Assembly: GCF_017813355.1 (NCBI RefSeq)
Contig: NZ_JAGIYZ010000009.1
Location: 1 to 64,000, forward strand
Direction of reading: 5' to 3'
DNA: 64,000 nt
Origin: Roseomonas nitratireducens
Lineage (GTDB): Bacteria > Pseudomonadota > Alphaproteobacteria > Acetobacterales > Acetobacteraceae
Under the pieces are notes generated by a model. The model had not been told where the DNA came from. It saw only the letters and a list, made by a program, of their open reading frames with translations, and ran no database searches. Position 1 is the first letter of the stretch, and every line of letters begins with the position of its first letter. Shown one piece after another: positions 37,527-46,367 of the stretch. The position numbers were made by a program, and so were the translations under genes.

Positions 37527-38495
37527 TCAGGACGCCTCGATGCCGAGGCGCCGGATCAACGCGCCCCACTTCTCAGCATCGGCGACAAGGCGGCGACCGA
37601 AGGCGTCCGTGCTCTCGACGGCCATCTCCACGCCCATCCCGGCAAGCCGGTCCTTGACCGCTGGAAGCTCCATGATGCGGTTGAGATCGGCGTTGAGGCG
37701 ACGCTGGAGCGCCGGGTCCATGCCCTTCGGGCCGAAGGCGCCGTACCAGACGGCCATCTCGTAGCCCGGCACGGCCTCTCCGACGGTGGGGATGGATGGC
37801 TGGCGGCTCCAGCGCGCGGCCTCCGTCACGCCGATCAGGCGAAGGCGGCCGCCATCGACATGCGGCATGGTCTGGGTCGCGGCGCTGAACAGAAGCTGGG
37901 TCTGCCCGGCGACCGTGTCCGTCACCGCCGGCTGTCCGCCGCGATAGGGAACATGGACCATCCGGATGCCGGTCATGCTCTCGAACAACGCGGCGCAGAG
38001 ATGGTTGGTCGAGCCGGGACCGGCGGAGGCGTAGGCCACCTTCTCCGGGTTCGCCCGGGCATGGGCGATGAATTCGGGCACGCTCTGCGCCGGCACCGAT
38101 GGATGGATCACCATGGTGTTGACGGCGAAGCCCAGCATCGCGAGCGGCGTGAAGTCGGCGACCCCGTCGAATGGCATGCTGCGCATGAGGGCGTGGTTCA
38201 TCGCATGCGTGGACATCGACCCGAACAACAGGGTGTGGCCGTCGGGCGCGGCCTTGGCGACCAGGTCGGACCCGACATTTCCGCTCGCGCCGGAACGATT
38301 CTCCACGAGCACGGGCTGACCCAGCGCCGTGGCGAGCGGTTCGGCGACGATGCGCGCGAGGATGTCGGTCGTGCCGCCAGGTGCCCAGGGGACAATGAGG
38401 CGGACGGGCCGCGTGAACGCCCCCTGCCCCAAGGCCGGCGCGGCGGCCAGAAGGGCGGGTGTCGCGAGCAGGTGGCGGCGAGCGATGCGTGTCAT
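37527..38495 (-). CDS. Tripartite tricarboxylate transporter receptor (TctC/Bug family)
   Basis: A 322-residue orphan TctC receptor. It has a twin-arginine-like start (RIARRHLLATPALLAAAPALG) that is probably a signal peptide, then FTRPVRLIVPWAPGGTTDIL, VLVENRSGASGNVG, YASAGPGSTNHLCAALFE, VPYRGGQPAVTDTVAGQTQL and IPTVGEAVPGYEM. No TctAB genes are nearby. It lies between a GAF protein gene (16 bases) and the hydratase operon genes, so its ligand may feed that pathway. Confidence 0.9.
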   Translation of the reverse strand: MTRIARRHLLATPALLAAAPALGQGAFTRPVRLIVPWAPGGTTDILARIVAEPLATALGQPVLVENRSGASGNVGSDLVAKAAPDGHTLLFGSMSTHAMNHALMRSMPFDGVADFTPLAMLGFAVNTMVIHPSVPAQSVPEFIAHARANPEKVAYASAGPGSTNHLCAALFESMTGIRMVHVPYRGGQPAVTDTVAGQTQLLFSAATQTMPHVDGGRLRLIGVTEAARWSRQPSIPTVGEAVPGYEMAVWYGAFGPKGMDPALQRRLNADLNRIMELPAVKDRLAGMGVEMAVESTDAFGRRLVADAEKWGALIRRLGIEAS

Positions 38496-38511
38496 GGCGA
38501 CCTCCGGCTGA

Positions 38512-39018
38512 TCAGGGGCCATCGATAGCGAGCATGGCCGGCACGGCAAGAGCGGCGAACAACATGCCGCGAACGGCACTCTCCTCCGCGAAATGTCCTT
38601 CCGCATGCAGCAGGTTGACCGTGCCAAGCACGGCGCCGTTCCAGCGGACCGGCAGGTTCATGGCACTGGCGAGTCCCATCGCCGCGATGCGCTCATGGTC
38701 GGGATAGGCCCAGGCGATGTCGGCCGCGCTCCGCCCGATCCAGGGCTCGCCCTGCCGCAAGACGCGCTGCGCCCAGGGGTGCGCCCAGTCGACCGGCTTG
38801 TGGCCCGAGACCGGATAGGCGGCGGGATCGCTCGTGAAGACCCGGCGGTTTCGGCCCGCCGCGGGATCGTGCCGCATCACGGTGAACAGGCGGTGGCCGA
38901 TGGCGGCACGGGTCGCCGCTTCCAGCGCGCGGAAGGTCGCATCGGGCTGGCCCGCCAGCGTTCCGGCGGCCGCGACGGCCTCAAGGGCCTGAACCAGGTC
39001 GGCAAGGTTGCCCATCAT
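38512..39018 (-). CDS. GAF-domain protein
   Basis: A 168-residue protein consisting of one GAF domain: AGHRLFTV-like IGHRLFTVMRHDPAAG, then FTSDPAAYPVSGHKPVD, the strand MNLPVRWNGAVLGTVNLLHAEGHF and a closing helix. GAF domains bind small ligands; no output domain is attached. The ATG at 39018 overlaps the D-aminopeptidase stop (ATGA). Small free-standing GAF proteins of this kind occur next to amidohydrolase and transporter genes in related bacteria, but their role is not established. Confidence 0.8.
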   Translation of the reverse strand: MMGNLADLVQALEAVAAAGTLAGQPDATFRALEAATRAAIGHRLFTVMRHDPAAGRNRRVFTSDPAAYPVSGHKPVDWAHPWAQRVLRQGEPWIGRSAADIAWAYPDHERIAAMGLASAMNLPVRWNGAVLGTVNLLHAEGHFAEESAVRGMLFAALAVPAMLAIDGP

Positions 39019-40580
39019 GCGGCAACTTTCGCGTAGGTCAGGCGGCGGGCGAGCCAGCAGCCGACCTCGACATCCGCGATCCGTCCATCCGTCGCGCGGC
39101 GGAAGGCGAGCGTCCAATCCCCCGGGGGCGTGTGGTCCAAGGCCCGCGGGCATGGCAGCGTCCACAGATCCTGGCCGATCGGTTCGAGCAGCTCCATCCG
39201 GCCGCGTCCCAGCATGCCCTGGAACGCGCCGTAGATGGCGCCACCCGCTTCGGCAACCTCGAGTTCCGCACCGAGTTCCGCGCAGCGATAGCGACCGGCG
39301 ATGTCCGGTCGCGCTTCGCCCGACCACGGAACGAGCGTGCTGGCCTGGTTCTCCTGCGGACGCGCCATGCTCAGGCCGCCGGCCTCAGAGCGGAGCAATG
39401 TGCGGCCATTGCCGGCCGACCCGTCGCGCCGGATGTCGAGCCGCTCCGCCACATGGCCGTAGCGCAGGCGGACACGCCCGGGCCCGGCGCTGTCGACGCG
39501 CACAGCCAACCCGGTCTGCGGTTCCCGCCACGTGCCGAGCCATGGCGGTGTCGGCAGGTCGTCGATCGGCGTCGGACGCGACGCGTCCAGCACGGCGGCG
39601 AGCAGGTCGAGCGCGGCGGCGTGTGCGTCGGACAGGTGATTGAACATGACGACGATCGAAACCCGTTCCGCAGGCACATACAGCCGATGGCTGCGCCAGC
39701 CCCTCAGCGCGCCACCATGTCCGAAGATGGCCCTGTCGAATTCCGTGCCGCGCGCTAGGCCGAATCCATAGCTCGCCGGCACGCCATTCGCGAAGGAGAC
39801 AGGCGCGGCGAGCCTGCCCGGCAGCGACTGCGCGTCGTCGCGCATGGCATCGATGTGCCGTTCCCAGGCGATCATGTCGTCGAGCGATGCGCCGAGCCCG
39901 GCATCGCCGGTCCAGAGGATCCGGTTCTCGGCGGCGCGGACGCCGTTCGCCTGGCTTCCCTCATAACCCTCCGTCCCGTCCGGCATGGCGCGGGTATCGG
40001 CCGCGAGGAAGGCGGTCTCCATGCCGACACGCGCGAAGATGCGACGGCGCAGGATATCGGCGAAGGTCGCGCCTTTGCGCTCCTCCAGCAGGTCGGACAG
40101 CAGGCGGAAATTCTGGTTCGCGTAGGAGTATCGCGTGCCGGGCGCGAAGTGCAGCGTGCGCGTGCCGGACATGACGGCCTGCGCCTCATCCGTGCCGAAG
40201 GGCGCCTCCACCGGCGAACCGTGTAGCATCGCGACGGCCCAATAATCCCTGAGCCCCGACTGGTTGTGGCAGAGATGCACGACGCCCGGCACGGGCCCTT
40301 CGAGCAGCGGCAAGCGCGCCTTCAGCGCGGCGTCGAGCTCGGACGGGTCGGGCACCGCGTCGAGCAACGCCGCGCAGGTGAACTGCTTGGTGATGGAGCA
40401 CATCCGGAACAGGGTGTGCGGCGTGAAGGGTATGCGCCGCTCTGCGTTGGCCCAGCCCCAGGCATGGCGGGCGAGGATCTGCCCGTGCCGCAGCACGGCG
40501 ACAGCACCGCCGGGACCAGGATAGGCACGCGGCAGCGCGGCGATGGCGGCGTCAAGACGCCGAGACAGTGATCCGGGCAT
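39015..40580 (-). CDS. dap: D-stereospecific aminopeptidase (DAP, family S12)
   Basis: Serine enzyme that removes N-terminal D-amino acids from peptides and amides. At 521 residues it matches the Ochrobactrum anthropi enzyme almost exactly in length. The catalytic residues fall at the same numbers: S62 and K65 in CSITKQFT and Y153 in YSYANQNF. Also shared are NQSGLRDYWA, GHGGALRGWR, the two C-terminal beta-barrel domains with GGAIYGAFQGMLG, and the ending VGCWLARRLTY. No signal peptide is present. The gene lies between an M29 aminopeptidase (33 bases upstream) and a GAF protein (ATGA overlap). Confidence 0.92.
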   Translation of the reverse strand: MPGSLSRRLDAAIAALPRAYPGPGGAVAVLRHGQILARHAWGWANAERRIPFTPHTLFRMCSITKQFTCAALLDAVPDPSELDAALKARLPLLEGPVPGVVHLCHNQSGLRDYWAVAMLHGSPVEAPFGTDEAQAVMSGTRTLHFAPGTRYSYANQNFRLLSDLLEERKGATFADILRRRIFARVGMETAFLAADTRAMPDGTEGYEGSQANGVRAAENRILWTGDAGLGASLDDMIAWERHIDAMRDDAQSLPGRLAAPVSFANGVPASYGFGLARGTEFDRAIFGHGGALRGWRSHRLYVPAERVSIVVMFNHLSDAHAAALDLLAAVLDASRPTPIDDLPTPPWLGTWREPQTGLAVRVDSAGPGRVRLRYGHVAERLDIRRDGSAGNGRTLLRSEAGGLSMARPQENQASTLVPWSGEARPDIAGRYRCAELGAELEVAEAGGAIYGAFQGMLGRGRMELLEPIGQDLWTLPCPRALDHTPPGDWTLAFRRATDGRIADVEVGCWLARRLTYAKVAA

Positions 40581-40613
40581 GGGCCGAACTGTCGCGCCCG
40601 GACGCCGCTGCGT

Positions 40614-41870
40614 CTAGCGCACCCATTCACCCCGGCGCATCAGCGGTTCGGCCGCTCCGTCCGCAGCGATTCCATCCACATCCGTCTCGGCCGATCCGAT
40701 CATCCAGTCGACATGGATCAGGCTGCGGTTCGCGCCGCGCGCAGCAAGCGCCTCATCCGACAAATCCTTGTCGGTGAAGCATTTGGAATAGGCCTGGCCA
40801 AGCGCGATGTGGCTCGCCGCGTTCTCGTCGAACAGCGTGTTGAGGAACAATACGCCGCTGCGGGAGATCGGATTGGAATCCGGCACGAGCGCGACTTCGC
40901 CAAGACGCCGCGCGCCTTCATCGGTGCCGATCATGCGCCGCAGGACCTCGGCGCCCGTGCTGGCCTCGGCGTCGACGATCACGCCGCCCTCGAATCGCAC
41001 ACGGATGTCGCGGATCAGGGTCCCCTGATAGGCCAGCGGCTTGGTCGCGGCGACGACACCTTCGGTCCGAGCGGCGTGGGGTGTCGTGAAGACTTCCTCG
41101 GTCGGGATGTTGGGATTGCCGGTCAGTCCGTTCTTCGCCGTGGTCAGCCCGCCCATCCAGGCGTGACCATCGGCGAGGCCGACACGCAGGTCGGTGCCGG
41201 GACCGCGGAAGTGCAACGCCGCGTAGCGCCGTTCGTTCAGCATGTTCCGCCGCGCCATCAGGCCGGCATTGTGCGCCGCCCATGCCGCCACCGGGTCGGC
41301 CGCATCGATACGGGACGCTGCGAAGATCGCATCCCACAGCCGGGCCATTGCCACGTCCTCGGGCGTGTCGGGAAAGACAGCCCTGGCCCAGGCCGGTGTT
41401 GCCGCCGCGACGAGCGCCCAGTTGATGGTGGAGGTGGAAATCAGGTCGAGCGCCGGACGATAGGCCCGCGACCTGGCACGATTCGCGCGAGCGATCTTGT
41501 CGGGATCCTGGCCCGCGAGAAGCGACGGATCCTCGCCGACGATGGCGAGCCGCGCGGCGCCGCCCCGGAAGGCAGCAGCCATGCCGTCGAACAGCCAGCC
41601 TGGCGCGGAGTCGAAGCTCTCGTCGGGTGCAAACCGGTAGCGCGCCAGCGCGGCCTGGTCGTCAGCGAGCAGCGTGGTCACGAGGCGCGCACCGGCACGG
41701 TAGGCGTGCTCGGTGATGCGCCGGGCCAGGTCGAGGGCCTCGACCGAGGCGGTCATCACGAGTTCCTGTCCGGGCGCGAGGCCGAGCCCGACCTTGACCG
41801 CGACCTCCGCCAGGCGATCGAGCCGTTCAGCATGCGCAATCGCGCCTTCGCCGGTCATTGCGTCATCCAT
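40614..41870 (-). CDS. M29-family (thermophilic) aminopeptidase
   Basis: A 418-residue metallopeptidase of family M29 (AmpS/PepS). The N-terminal segment VGLGLAPGQELVMTASVEALDLARRI and the C-terminal metal-site segments fit the family: GEVALVPDSNPIS for the first ligands, FLNTLFDENAASHIALGQAY, and SLIHVDWMIGS for the His and Asp. It is the first gene of a minus-strand operon that continues with D-aminopeptidase, pointing to joint peptide or amide degradation. The 285 bases upstream, up to nrdA, hold only the nrdA terminator. Confidence 0.9.
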   Translation of the reverse strand: MDDAMTGEGAIAHAERLDRLAEVAVKVGLGLAPGQELVMTASVEALDLARRITEHAYRAGARLVTTLLADDQAALARYRFAPDESFDSAPGWLFDGMAAAFRGGAARLAIVGEDPSLLAGQDPDKIARANRARSRAYRPALDLISTSTINWALVAAATPAWARAVFPDTPEDVAMARLWDAIFAASRIDAADPVAAWAAHNAGLMARRNMLNERRYAALHFRGPGTDLRVGLADGHAWMGGLTTAKNGLTGNPNIPTEEVFTTPHAARTEGVVAATKPLAYQGTLIRDIRVRFEGGVIVDAEASTGAEVLRRMIGTDEGARRLGEVALVPDSNPISRSGVLFLNTLFDENAASHIALGQAYSKCFTDKDLSDEALAARGANRSLIHVDWMIGSAETDVDGIAADGAAEPLMRRGEWVR

Positions 41871-42060
41871 TGTCGCTTCCCGTTCCCTTCGGCGATCGAT
41901 TAGGGGCGGGGCGCGTCGCCCGCAAGCGCCCTATGGCCGCTTCGACGCCGTCGTATGGGAAACCTGATGGGGTCGGCTCTCAGTCTGGGTCGCGCGAAAG
42001 ACGGCCCCTTGGATCGTTCCGTATCGGGGCACGGCCTGCCTGCACGGTCGCGTAAGACGA

Positions 42061-42089
42061 AAGACCCACCGGACGGGTGTCCGATGGGC
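42061..42089 (-). terminator. Intrinsic terminator after nrdA
   Basis: On the minus strand CCCATCGGAC (42080-42089) pairs with GTCCGGTGGG (42066-42075) through a 10-bp stem with one G-T pair and a four-base loop, followed by TCTTT. It lies 67 bases after the nrdA stop. The rest of the 41871-42155 gap shows nothing recognisable. Confidence 0.75.
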
Positions 42090-42155
42090 CTTCGATTACG
42101 AAGCGTCACGCAGTTGCGTGGCGGGCAGTCCGGACATGCCCGCCTCGCGGCGGCG

Positions 42156-44021
42156 CTACTGGCAGGCGAGGCATTCCTCGTAGTTGTTCGCGTTGCCGGA
42201 AGGCTGTGCGGCGGCGAGAGGCAGTGTCGCCTCGCGCTCCATCGGAACATGCGCCGCCATGATGTCGCCCTGCCCCACGACCTTCTCGCTGATCGTGTCG
42301 GCGCGCTGGATCGACAGCGAGCGGCAGTAGTAGAGCGACTTCACGCCCTTCTTCCACGCGCTCATGTGGATCTGGTGCAGGTCGCGCTTGTGGACGTTGG
42401 CGGGCAGGAAGATGTTCACCGACTGCGACTGGCAGATATAGGGCGTGCGGTCGGCCGCATGCTCCACGACCCAGCGCTGGTCGAGTTCGAAGGCCGTCTT
42501 GAAGATCGCCTTCTCGTGCTCTGTCAGGAAGTCCAGGTGCTGGACCGATCCCTTGGTGACGGTGATCGTCGTCCAGGTCTCGTCGTCGTCGCGCCCGTGC
42601 TTGGCCAGCACCTTCTGAAGGTACGGGTTGCGCACGATGAAGGAGCCGGACAGCGTCTTGTGGTTGTAGACATTCGCCGCGATCGGCTCGATTCCGGGGC
42701 TCGCGCCGCCGCAGATGATGCTGATCGAGGCCGTCGGCGCGATCGCGATCTTGTTCGAGAAGCGCTCCATGAAGCCGTACTCGGCCGCGTCCGGGCACGG
42801 TCCGCGCTCCTCCGCCAGCAGGCGGGACGCCGCGTCCGCCTGCTCGCGGACGTGCTTGAACATCTTCTTGTTCCACACCTTCGCGACGACGGACTCGAAG
42901 GGGACGTTCATCTTCTGCAGGAAGGAGTGGAAGCCCATCACGCCGAGGCCGACGGAGCGTTCCCGCATCGCGCTGTACTTCGCACGCGCCATGGAATCGG
43001 GTGCGGTGTCGATGAAGGACTGCAGCACGTTGTCGAGGAACCGCATCACATCGGGAATGAACTGCGGTTCCTTGTGCCACTCGAACCAGGTCTCGCAGTT
43101 GAGCGAGGAGAGGCAGCAGACCGCCGTCCGCTCCTCGCCATGCTGGTCGATGCCCGTCGGCAGCGTAATCTCCGAGCAGAGATTGGAGGTCTTCACCTCC
43201 AGCCCCGCGAGTTTGTGGTGCTCCGGCCGCGCGCGGTTCACGTGGTCGGAATAGATGATGTAGGGCTCGCCGGTCTCGATGCGTGCCGTCAGGATGCGGA
43301 TCCAAAGGCTGCGGGCCGAGACCTTCTTCATCAGCGCCCCGTCCTTCGGGGACACCAGGGCCCATTCCTCGTCGGCCTCGACCGCGCGCATGAAGGCGTC
43401 GGGGATCAGCACGCCGTGGTGGAGGTTCAGCGCCTTGCGGTTCGGGTCGCCGCCGGTCGGGCGACGCATCTCGAGGAATTCCTCGATCTCGGGATGGTTT
43501 ACCGGCAGGTAGCAGGCGGCCGAGCCGCGGCGCAGCGAGCCCTGGGAGATGGCGAGCGTCAGGCTGTCCATGACGCGGATGAAGGGAATGACGCCGGAGG
43601 TCTTGCCGTTCCGGCCGACCTTCTCGCCGATGCCGCGCAGATTGCCCCAGTAGGAGCCGATGCCGCCGCCCTTCGCCGCGAGCCAGACATTCTCGTTCCA
43701 CAGGCCGACGATGCCGTCGAGGCTGTCCGACGCCTCGTTGAGGAAGCAGGAGATCGGAAGGCCGCGCGTCGTGCCGCCATTGGACAGCACCGGCGTCGCC
43801 GGCATGAACCACAGGCGCGAGATGTAGTCGTAGATCCGCTGCGCATGGGCTGCGTCGTCGCCATAGGCGCTCGCGACCCGCGCGAAGAGATCCTGGTAGG
43901 ATTCGCCTGGCAGGAGATAGCGGTCGTCCAGCGTTGCCTTCCCGAAATCGGTCAGCAACGCATCGCGCGAGCGATCGACACGGACCTGCCCATGGCCCTC
44001 AAGCTGCACAGCGTCGAACAC
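42156..44021 (-). CDS. nrdA: Ribonucleoside-diphosphate reductase class Ia, alpha subunit
   Basis: Catalytic subunit that reduces ribonucleotides. The 621-residue protein keeps the active-site cysteines in PISCFLN, TSNLCSEITLP and CCLSSLN. It has the radical-transfer tyrosines in LYYCRSLS and a C-terminal redox pair in EECLACQ. The N terminus is too short to hold an ATP cone, so the overall activity switch is probably absent. Start is GTG 44021 with GGGGGG upstream; upstream in-frame codons show no family resemblance. Unusually, the partner nrdB lies 2.3 kb away on the other strand. A putative NrdR box precedes the gene. Confidence 0.93.
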   Translation of the reverse strand: MFDAVQLEGHGQVRVDRSRDALLTDFGKATLDDRYLLPGESYQDLFARVASAYGDDAAHAQRIYDYISRLWFMPATPVLSNGGTTRGLPISCFLNEASDSLDGIVGLWNENVWLAAKGGGIGSYWGNLRGIGEKVGRNGKTSGVIPFIRVMDSLTLAISQGSLRRGSAACYLPVNHPEIEEFLEMRRPTGGDPNRKALNLHHGVLIPDAFMRAVEADEEWALVSPKDGALMKKVSARSLWIRILTARIETGEPYIIYSDHVNRARPEHHKLAGLEVKTSNLCSEITLPTGIDQHGEERTAVCCLSSLNCETWFEWHKEPQFIPDVMRFLDNVLQSFIDTAPDSMARAKYSAMRERSVGLGVMGFHSFLQKMNVPFESVVAKVWNKKMFKHVREQADAASRLLAEERGPCPDAAEYGFMERFSNKIAIAPTASISIICGGASPGIEPIAANVYNHKTLSGSFIVRNPYLQKVLAKHGRDDDETWTTITVTKGSVQHLDFLTEHEKAIFKTAFELDQRWVVEHAADRTPYICQSQSVNIFLPANVHKRDLHQIHMSAWKKGVKSLYYCRSLSIQRADTISEKVVGQGDIMAAHVPMEREATLPLAAAQPSGNANNYEECLACQ

Positions 44022-44106
44022 GGATAACCCCCCCGGTAGAACGGCCCCCCCACGGGCCACGAGACTCCCGTCCCGCGAGCGCATTTAGGCGCGGAACCCC
44101 GCTCCG

Positions 44107-44122
44107 CCACAAGATGTAGTCT
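44107..44122 (-). promoter_or_regulatory. Candidate NrdR box upstream of nrdA
   Basis: CCACAAGATGTAGTCT (plus strand) shares the pattern CCACnAGATGTnG with the sequence at 46285-46300 upstream of nrdB and resembles NrdR boxes, which repress ribonucleotide reductase genes. It lies 86-101 bases before the nrdA start and would overlap a possible -10 (TACATC) on the minus strand. The match to the published consensus was judged by eye only. The 44022-44311 gap otherwise contains a single DnaA-box-like 9-mer and no gene. Confidence 0.4.
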
Positions 44123-44311
44123 TGCAACACTGTTGTCACCACCAGATCGGGTGCCGCAGGAACCTCTTGCCAAGGACCAGCGAGACGTTACAGGAGATTA
44201 CGTGTTCCCGTTTCGTTCATAAGGGTGCTGCCGCGATCCGGCGCAAGGCCAGACTTTTCCACAGGCCCGATCCACGGCACGCTTCCCCGCATACCGCCTG
44301 GAGCCGCGCCC

Positions 44312-45289
44312 ATGACCCTTCGCCCAACCCGCCGCGTACTGCTTGCCGCGAGCCTGCTGCCGGCTCCGGCCCTCGCCCAGGCACCCTGGCCGACCCGTCC
44401 GGTGCGCATCGTCGTGCCCTTCGGCACCGGCGGCGGCACCGACATCACGACCCGGCTCCTCGCCCCGAAGCTGGCCGATATCCTCGGCCAGCCCGTGGTG
44501 ATCGAGAACCGGCCCGGCGCGGGCGGGGTCGTCGGCACGGACTACGTCGCGAAGCAGCCGCCCAACGGGGAGGTCTTCGTGCTCTCGACCCTGTCGCCGA
44601 TCGCGCTTGCCCGCGGCCTTCCCTCGCCCGTTCCGTTCGACGCCAGGCGCGATCTGGTAGCGATCGCCCCCACGGTCTTCGTCCCGATCGCGCTCGCCAT
44701 CACCACGCGCAACTTCGCGCCGCGCACCGCGACGGAGTTCGTCGCCGCCCTGCGCGCCGCGCCGGGGCGCTTCCAGTATGGCTCATCGGGCATCGGCACC
44801 TCCGGGCACATCGCCTCGGCCACCTTCTGCATCCGCACGAACACGCAGGCGGTCCACGTGCCCTATCGGGGCGGCGGGCAGGTCTTCACCGCCCTGACCG
44901 CCGGGGAGATCCAGTTCTGCTCGGATATCCCCTCGCTCCTCAAGGGCATGCATGAAGGGGGGCAGGCGCGGGTGGTCTTCGTCGCCACCGATCGCCGATC
45001 CTCCCTGCTGCCCGACGTGCCGACGGCGGCCGAGGCCGGCATCCCGGACTACAAGGCCTATTCCTGGTACGGCTTCTTCGCCCCAGCCGGGACGCCCGAG
45101 GCGATCGTCGCCCGCATGGCGGCGGCGACGGACCTGGCCTTGGCCGACCCCGCCATCGCCGGCCGCTTCGAGGACATGGGCACCCCCGCGATGCGCGGCT
45201 ACACGCCCGCCCGCTTCGCCCAGTATGTGCGGGAGGAGATCGACTACTGGGAGCCGGAGGTCCGCGCCCTCGGCATCCGCGCCGAATAG
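44312..45289 (+). CDS. Tripartite tricarboxylate transporter receptor (TctC/Bug family)
   Basis: Third orphan TctC receptor of the window, 325 residues. The signal peptide LRPTRRVLLAASLLPAPALA is followed by WPTRPVRIVVPFGTGGGTDI, VVIENRPGAGGVVG, YGSSGIGTSGHIASATF, VPYRGGGQVFTALTAGEIQF and LLPDVPTAAEAGIPDY, all characteristic. The ATG at 44312 has GGAG upstream. It lies alone between nrdA and a universal stress protein gene. Nothing nearby suggests its ligand. Confidence 0.9.
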   Translation: MTLRPTRRVLLAASLLPAPALAQAPWPTRPVRIVVPFGTGGGTDITTRLLAPKLADILGQPVVIENRPGAGGVVGTDYVAKQPPNGEVFVLSTLSPIALARGLPSPVPFDARRDLVAIAPTVFVPIALAITTRNFAPRTATEFVAALRAAPGRFQYGSSGIGTSGHIASATFCIRTNTQAVHVPYRGGGQVFTALTAGEIQFCSDIPSLLKGMHEGGQARVVFVATDRRSSLLPDVPTAAEAGIPDYKAYSWYGFFAPAGTPEAIVARMAAATDLALADPAIAGRFEDMGTPAMRGYTPARFAQYVREEIDYWEPEVRALGIRAE

Positions 45290-45392
45290 AATGATGGCCG
45301 GCGCAGATTGCGCCGGATCAACGCCATCGCCGGCACAGCGCGGAATCCTCGCGTCCGACGCCACGGCCCGGGGCCGGGCGCTGGAGGATTCG

Positions 45393-46238
45393 ATGCCATA
45401 CCGGGACCTGCTCGTTCACCTCGACGCCAGCGCGCAATCGGCGCAGCGCCTCGACCTCGCGATGGACCTCGCGCGGCGACACGATGCCCATCTCACGGCC
45501 CTTTTCGTCGTCGACGTCGCCTTCCCAATGGTCGCTATGGCCGATGCCGGCGGCGGGGCGGCGCTCGGGGGGCTGATGGAGGAGATGCGCACCGCGGCGA
45601 TCGAGGATGCGCGGCGGGTCGAGGCCGTCTTTCGCGAGCGCGCCACGCGTGATGGGGTGCGCGGGGAGTGGCGGTTGGCCGAGGGCATGCTGCGCGAGGA
45701 AATCGCGCTCCATGCCCGCTACGCCGACCTCGCCATCATCGGGCAGGAGGACCCGGAGACGGCCGCGCCGGGCACCGCGGGAATGGTCGGCGACGTGCTC
45801 TTCGGCGCCGGGCGCCCGGTTCTGGTCGTGCCCTATGCCGGCCGCTTCGTCTCGGTCGGGACCCGCGTTCTGGTCGGCTGGAATGCGAGCCGCGAAGCCG
45901 CCCGGGCGGTCAACGACGCCCTGCCCATGATCGCCGGGGCCACCACGACCTGCGTCCTTGCCGCCAACCCCGAAGGGGGCATCGCCGGCCATGGCGAGGA
46001 ACCGGGCGCCGACATCGCGCTGCATCTCGCCCGCCATGGGCTTTCCGTGACCGTCGAACACCGCTTGGCACCGGATGTGCCCGATGCCGACCTGCTGCTG
46101 AACCATGCCTCCGACATGTCGGCGGACCTCCTCGTGGTCGGGGCCTATGGCCACTCCCGACTGCGCGAATTCGTCCTCGGTGGCGTCACGCGCACCCTGC
46201 TGCGGCAGATGACCGTCCCGGTCCTGATGTCGCATTGA
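45393..46238 (+). CDS. Tandem universal stress protein
   Basis: A 281-residue cytoplasmic protein made of two Usp domains. The first begins YRDLLVHLDASAQSAQRLDLA and includes ADLAIIGQEDPE. The second begins RVLVGWNASREAARAVNDALP and ends with the nucleotide-binding pattern VVGAYGHSRLREFVLGGVTRTLL, which is G-2x-G-9x-G-like. Usp proteins respond to stress and starvation, often binding ATP. ATG 45393 has GGAGG six bases upstream. It precedes nrdB by 129 bases and probably has its own promoter. Confidence 0.88.
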   Translation: MPYRDLLVHLDASAQSAQRLDLAMDLARRHDAHLTALFVVDVAFPMVAMADAGGGAALGGLMEEMRTAAIEDARRVEAVFRERATRDGVRGEWRLAEGMLREEIALHARYADLAIIGQEDPETAAPGTAGMVGDVLFGAGRPVLVVPYAGRFVSVGTRVLVGWNASREAARAVNDALPMIAGATTTCVLAANPEGGIAGHGEEPGADIALHLARHGLSVTVEHRLAPDVPDADLLLNHASDMSADLLVVGAYGHSRLREFVLGGVTRTLLRQMTVPVLMSH

Positions 46239-46284
46239 CGAGGCTGCGCGAGTCGATGGGATAGCCTTGCGGTGCGGCGGCCTC

Positions 46285-46300
46285 CCACCAGATGTTGCGG
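46285..46300 (+). promoter_or_regulatory. Candidate NrdR box upstream of nrdB
   Basis: CCACCAGATGTTGCGG shares CCACnAGATGTnG with the sequence upstream of nrdA. It lies about 70-85 bases before the nrdB start and would overlap a possible -10 region following TTGCGG (46267-46272). The presence of the same motif before both separated ribonucleotide reductase genes suggests common control, presumably by NrdR. Confidence 0.4.
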
Positions 46301-46367
46301 CGAACGATTGCCGACGACACCAGTTCTGGTAGAAGCGGCATCACAGCATCAGCGGGGGATGGCTCAG

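Noticed and set aside
44255..44263. DnaA-box-like TTTTCCACA upstream of nrdA and TctC
   Set aside because: Single 8-of-9 match about 235 bases from nrdA with no cluster of boxes; expected by chance at this window size. Not evidence of an origin.
46319..46330. Palindrome ACCAGTTCTGGT in the nrdB leader
   Set aside because: Short and isolated, without a counterpart near nrdA.
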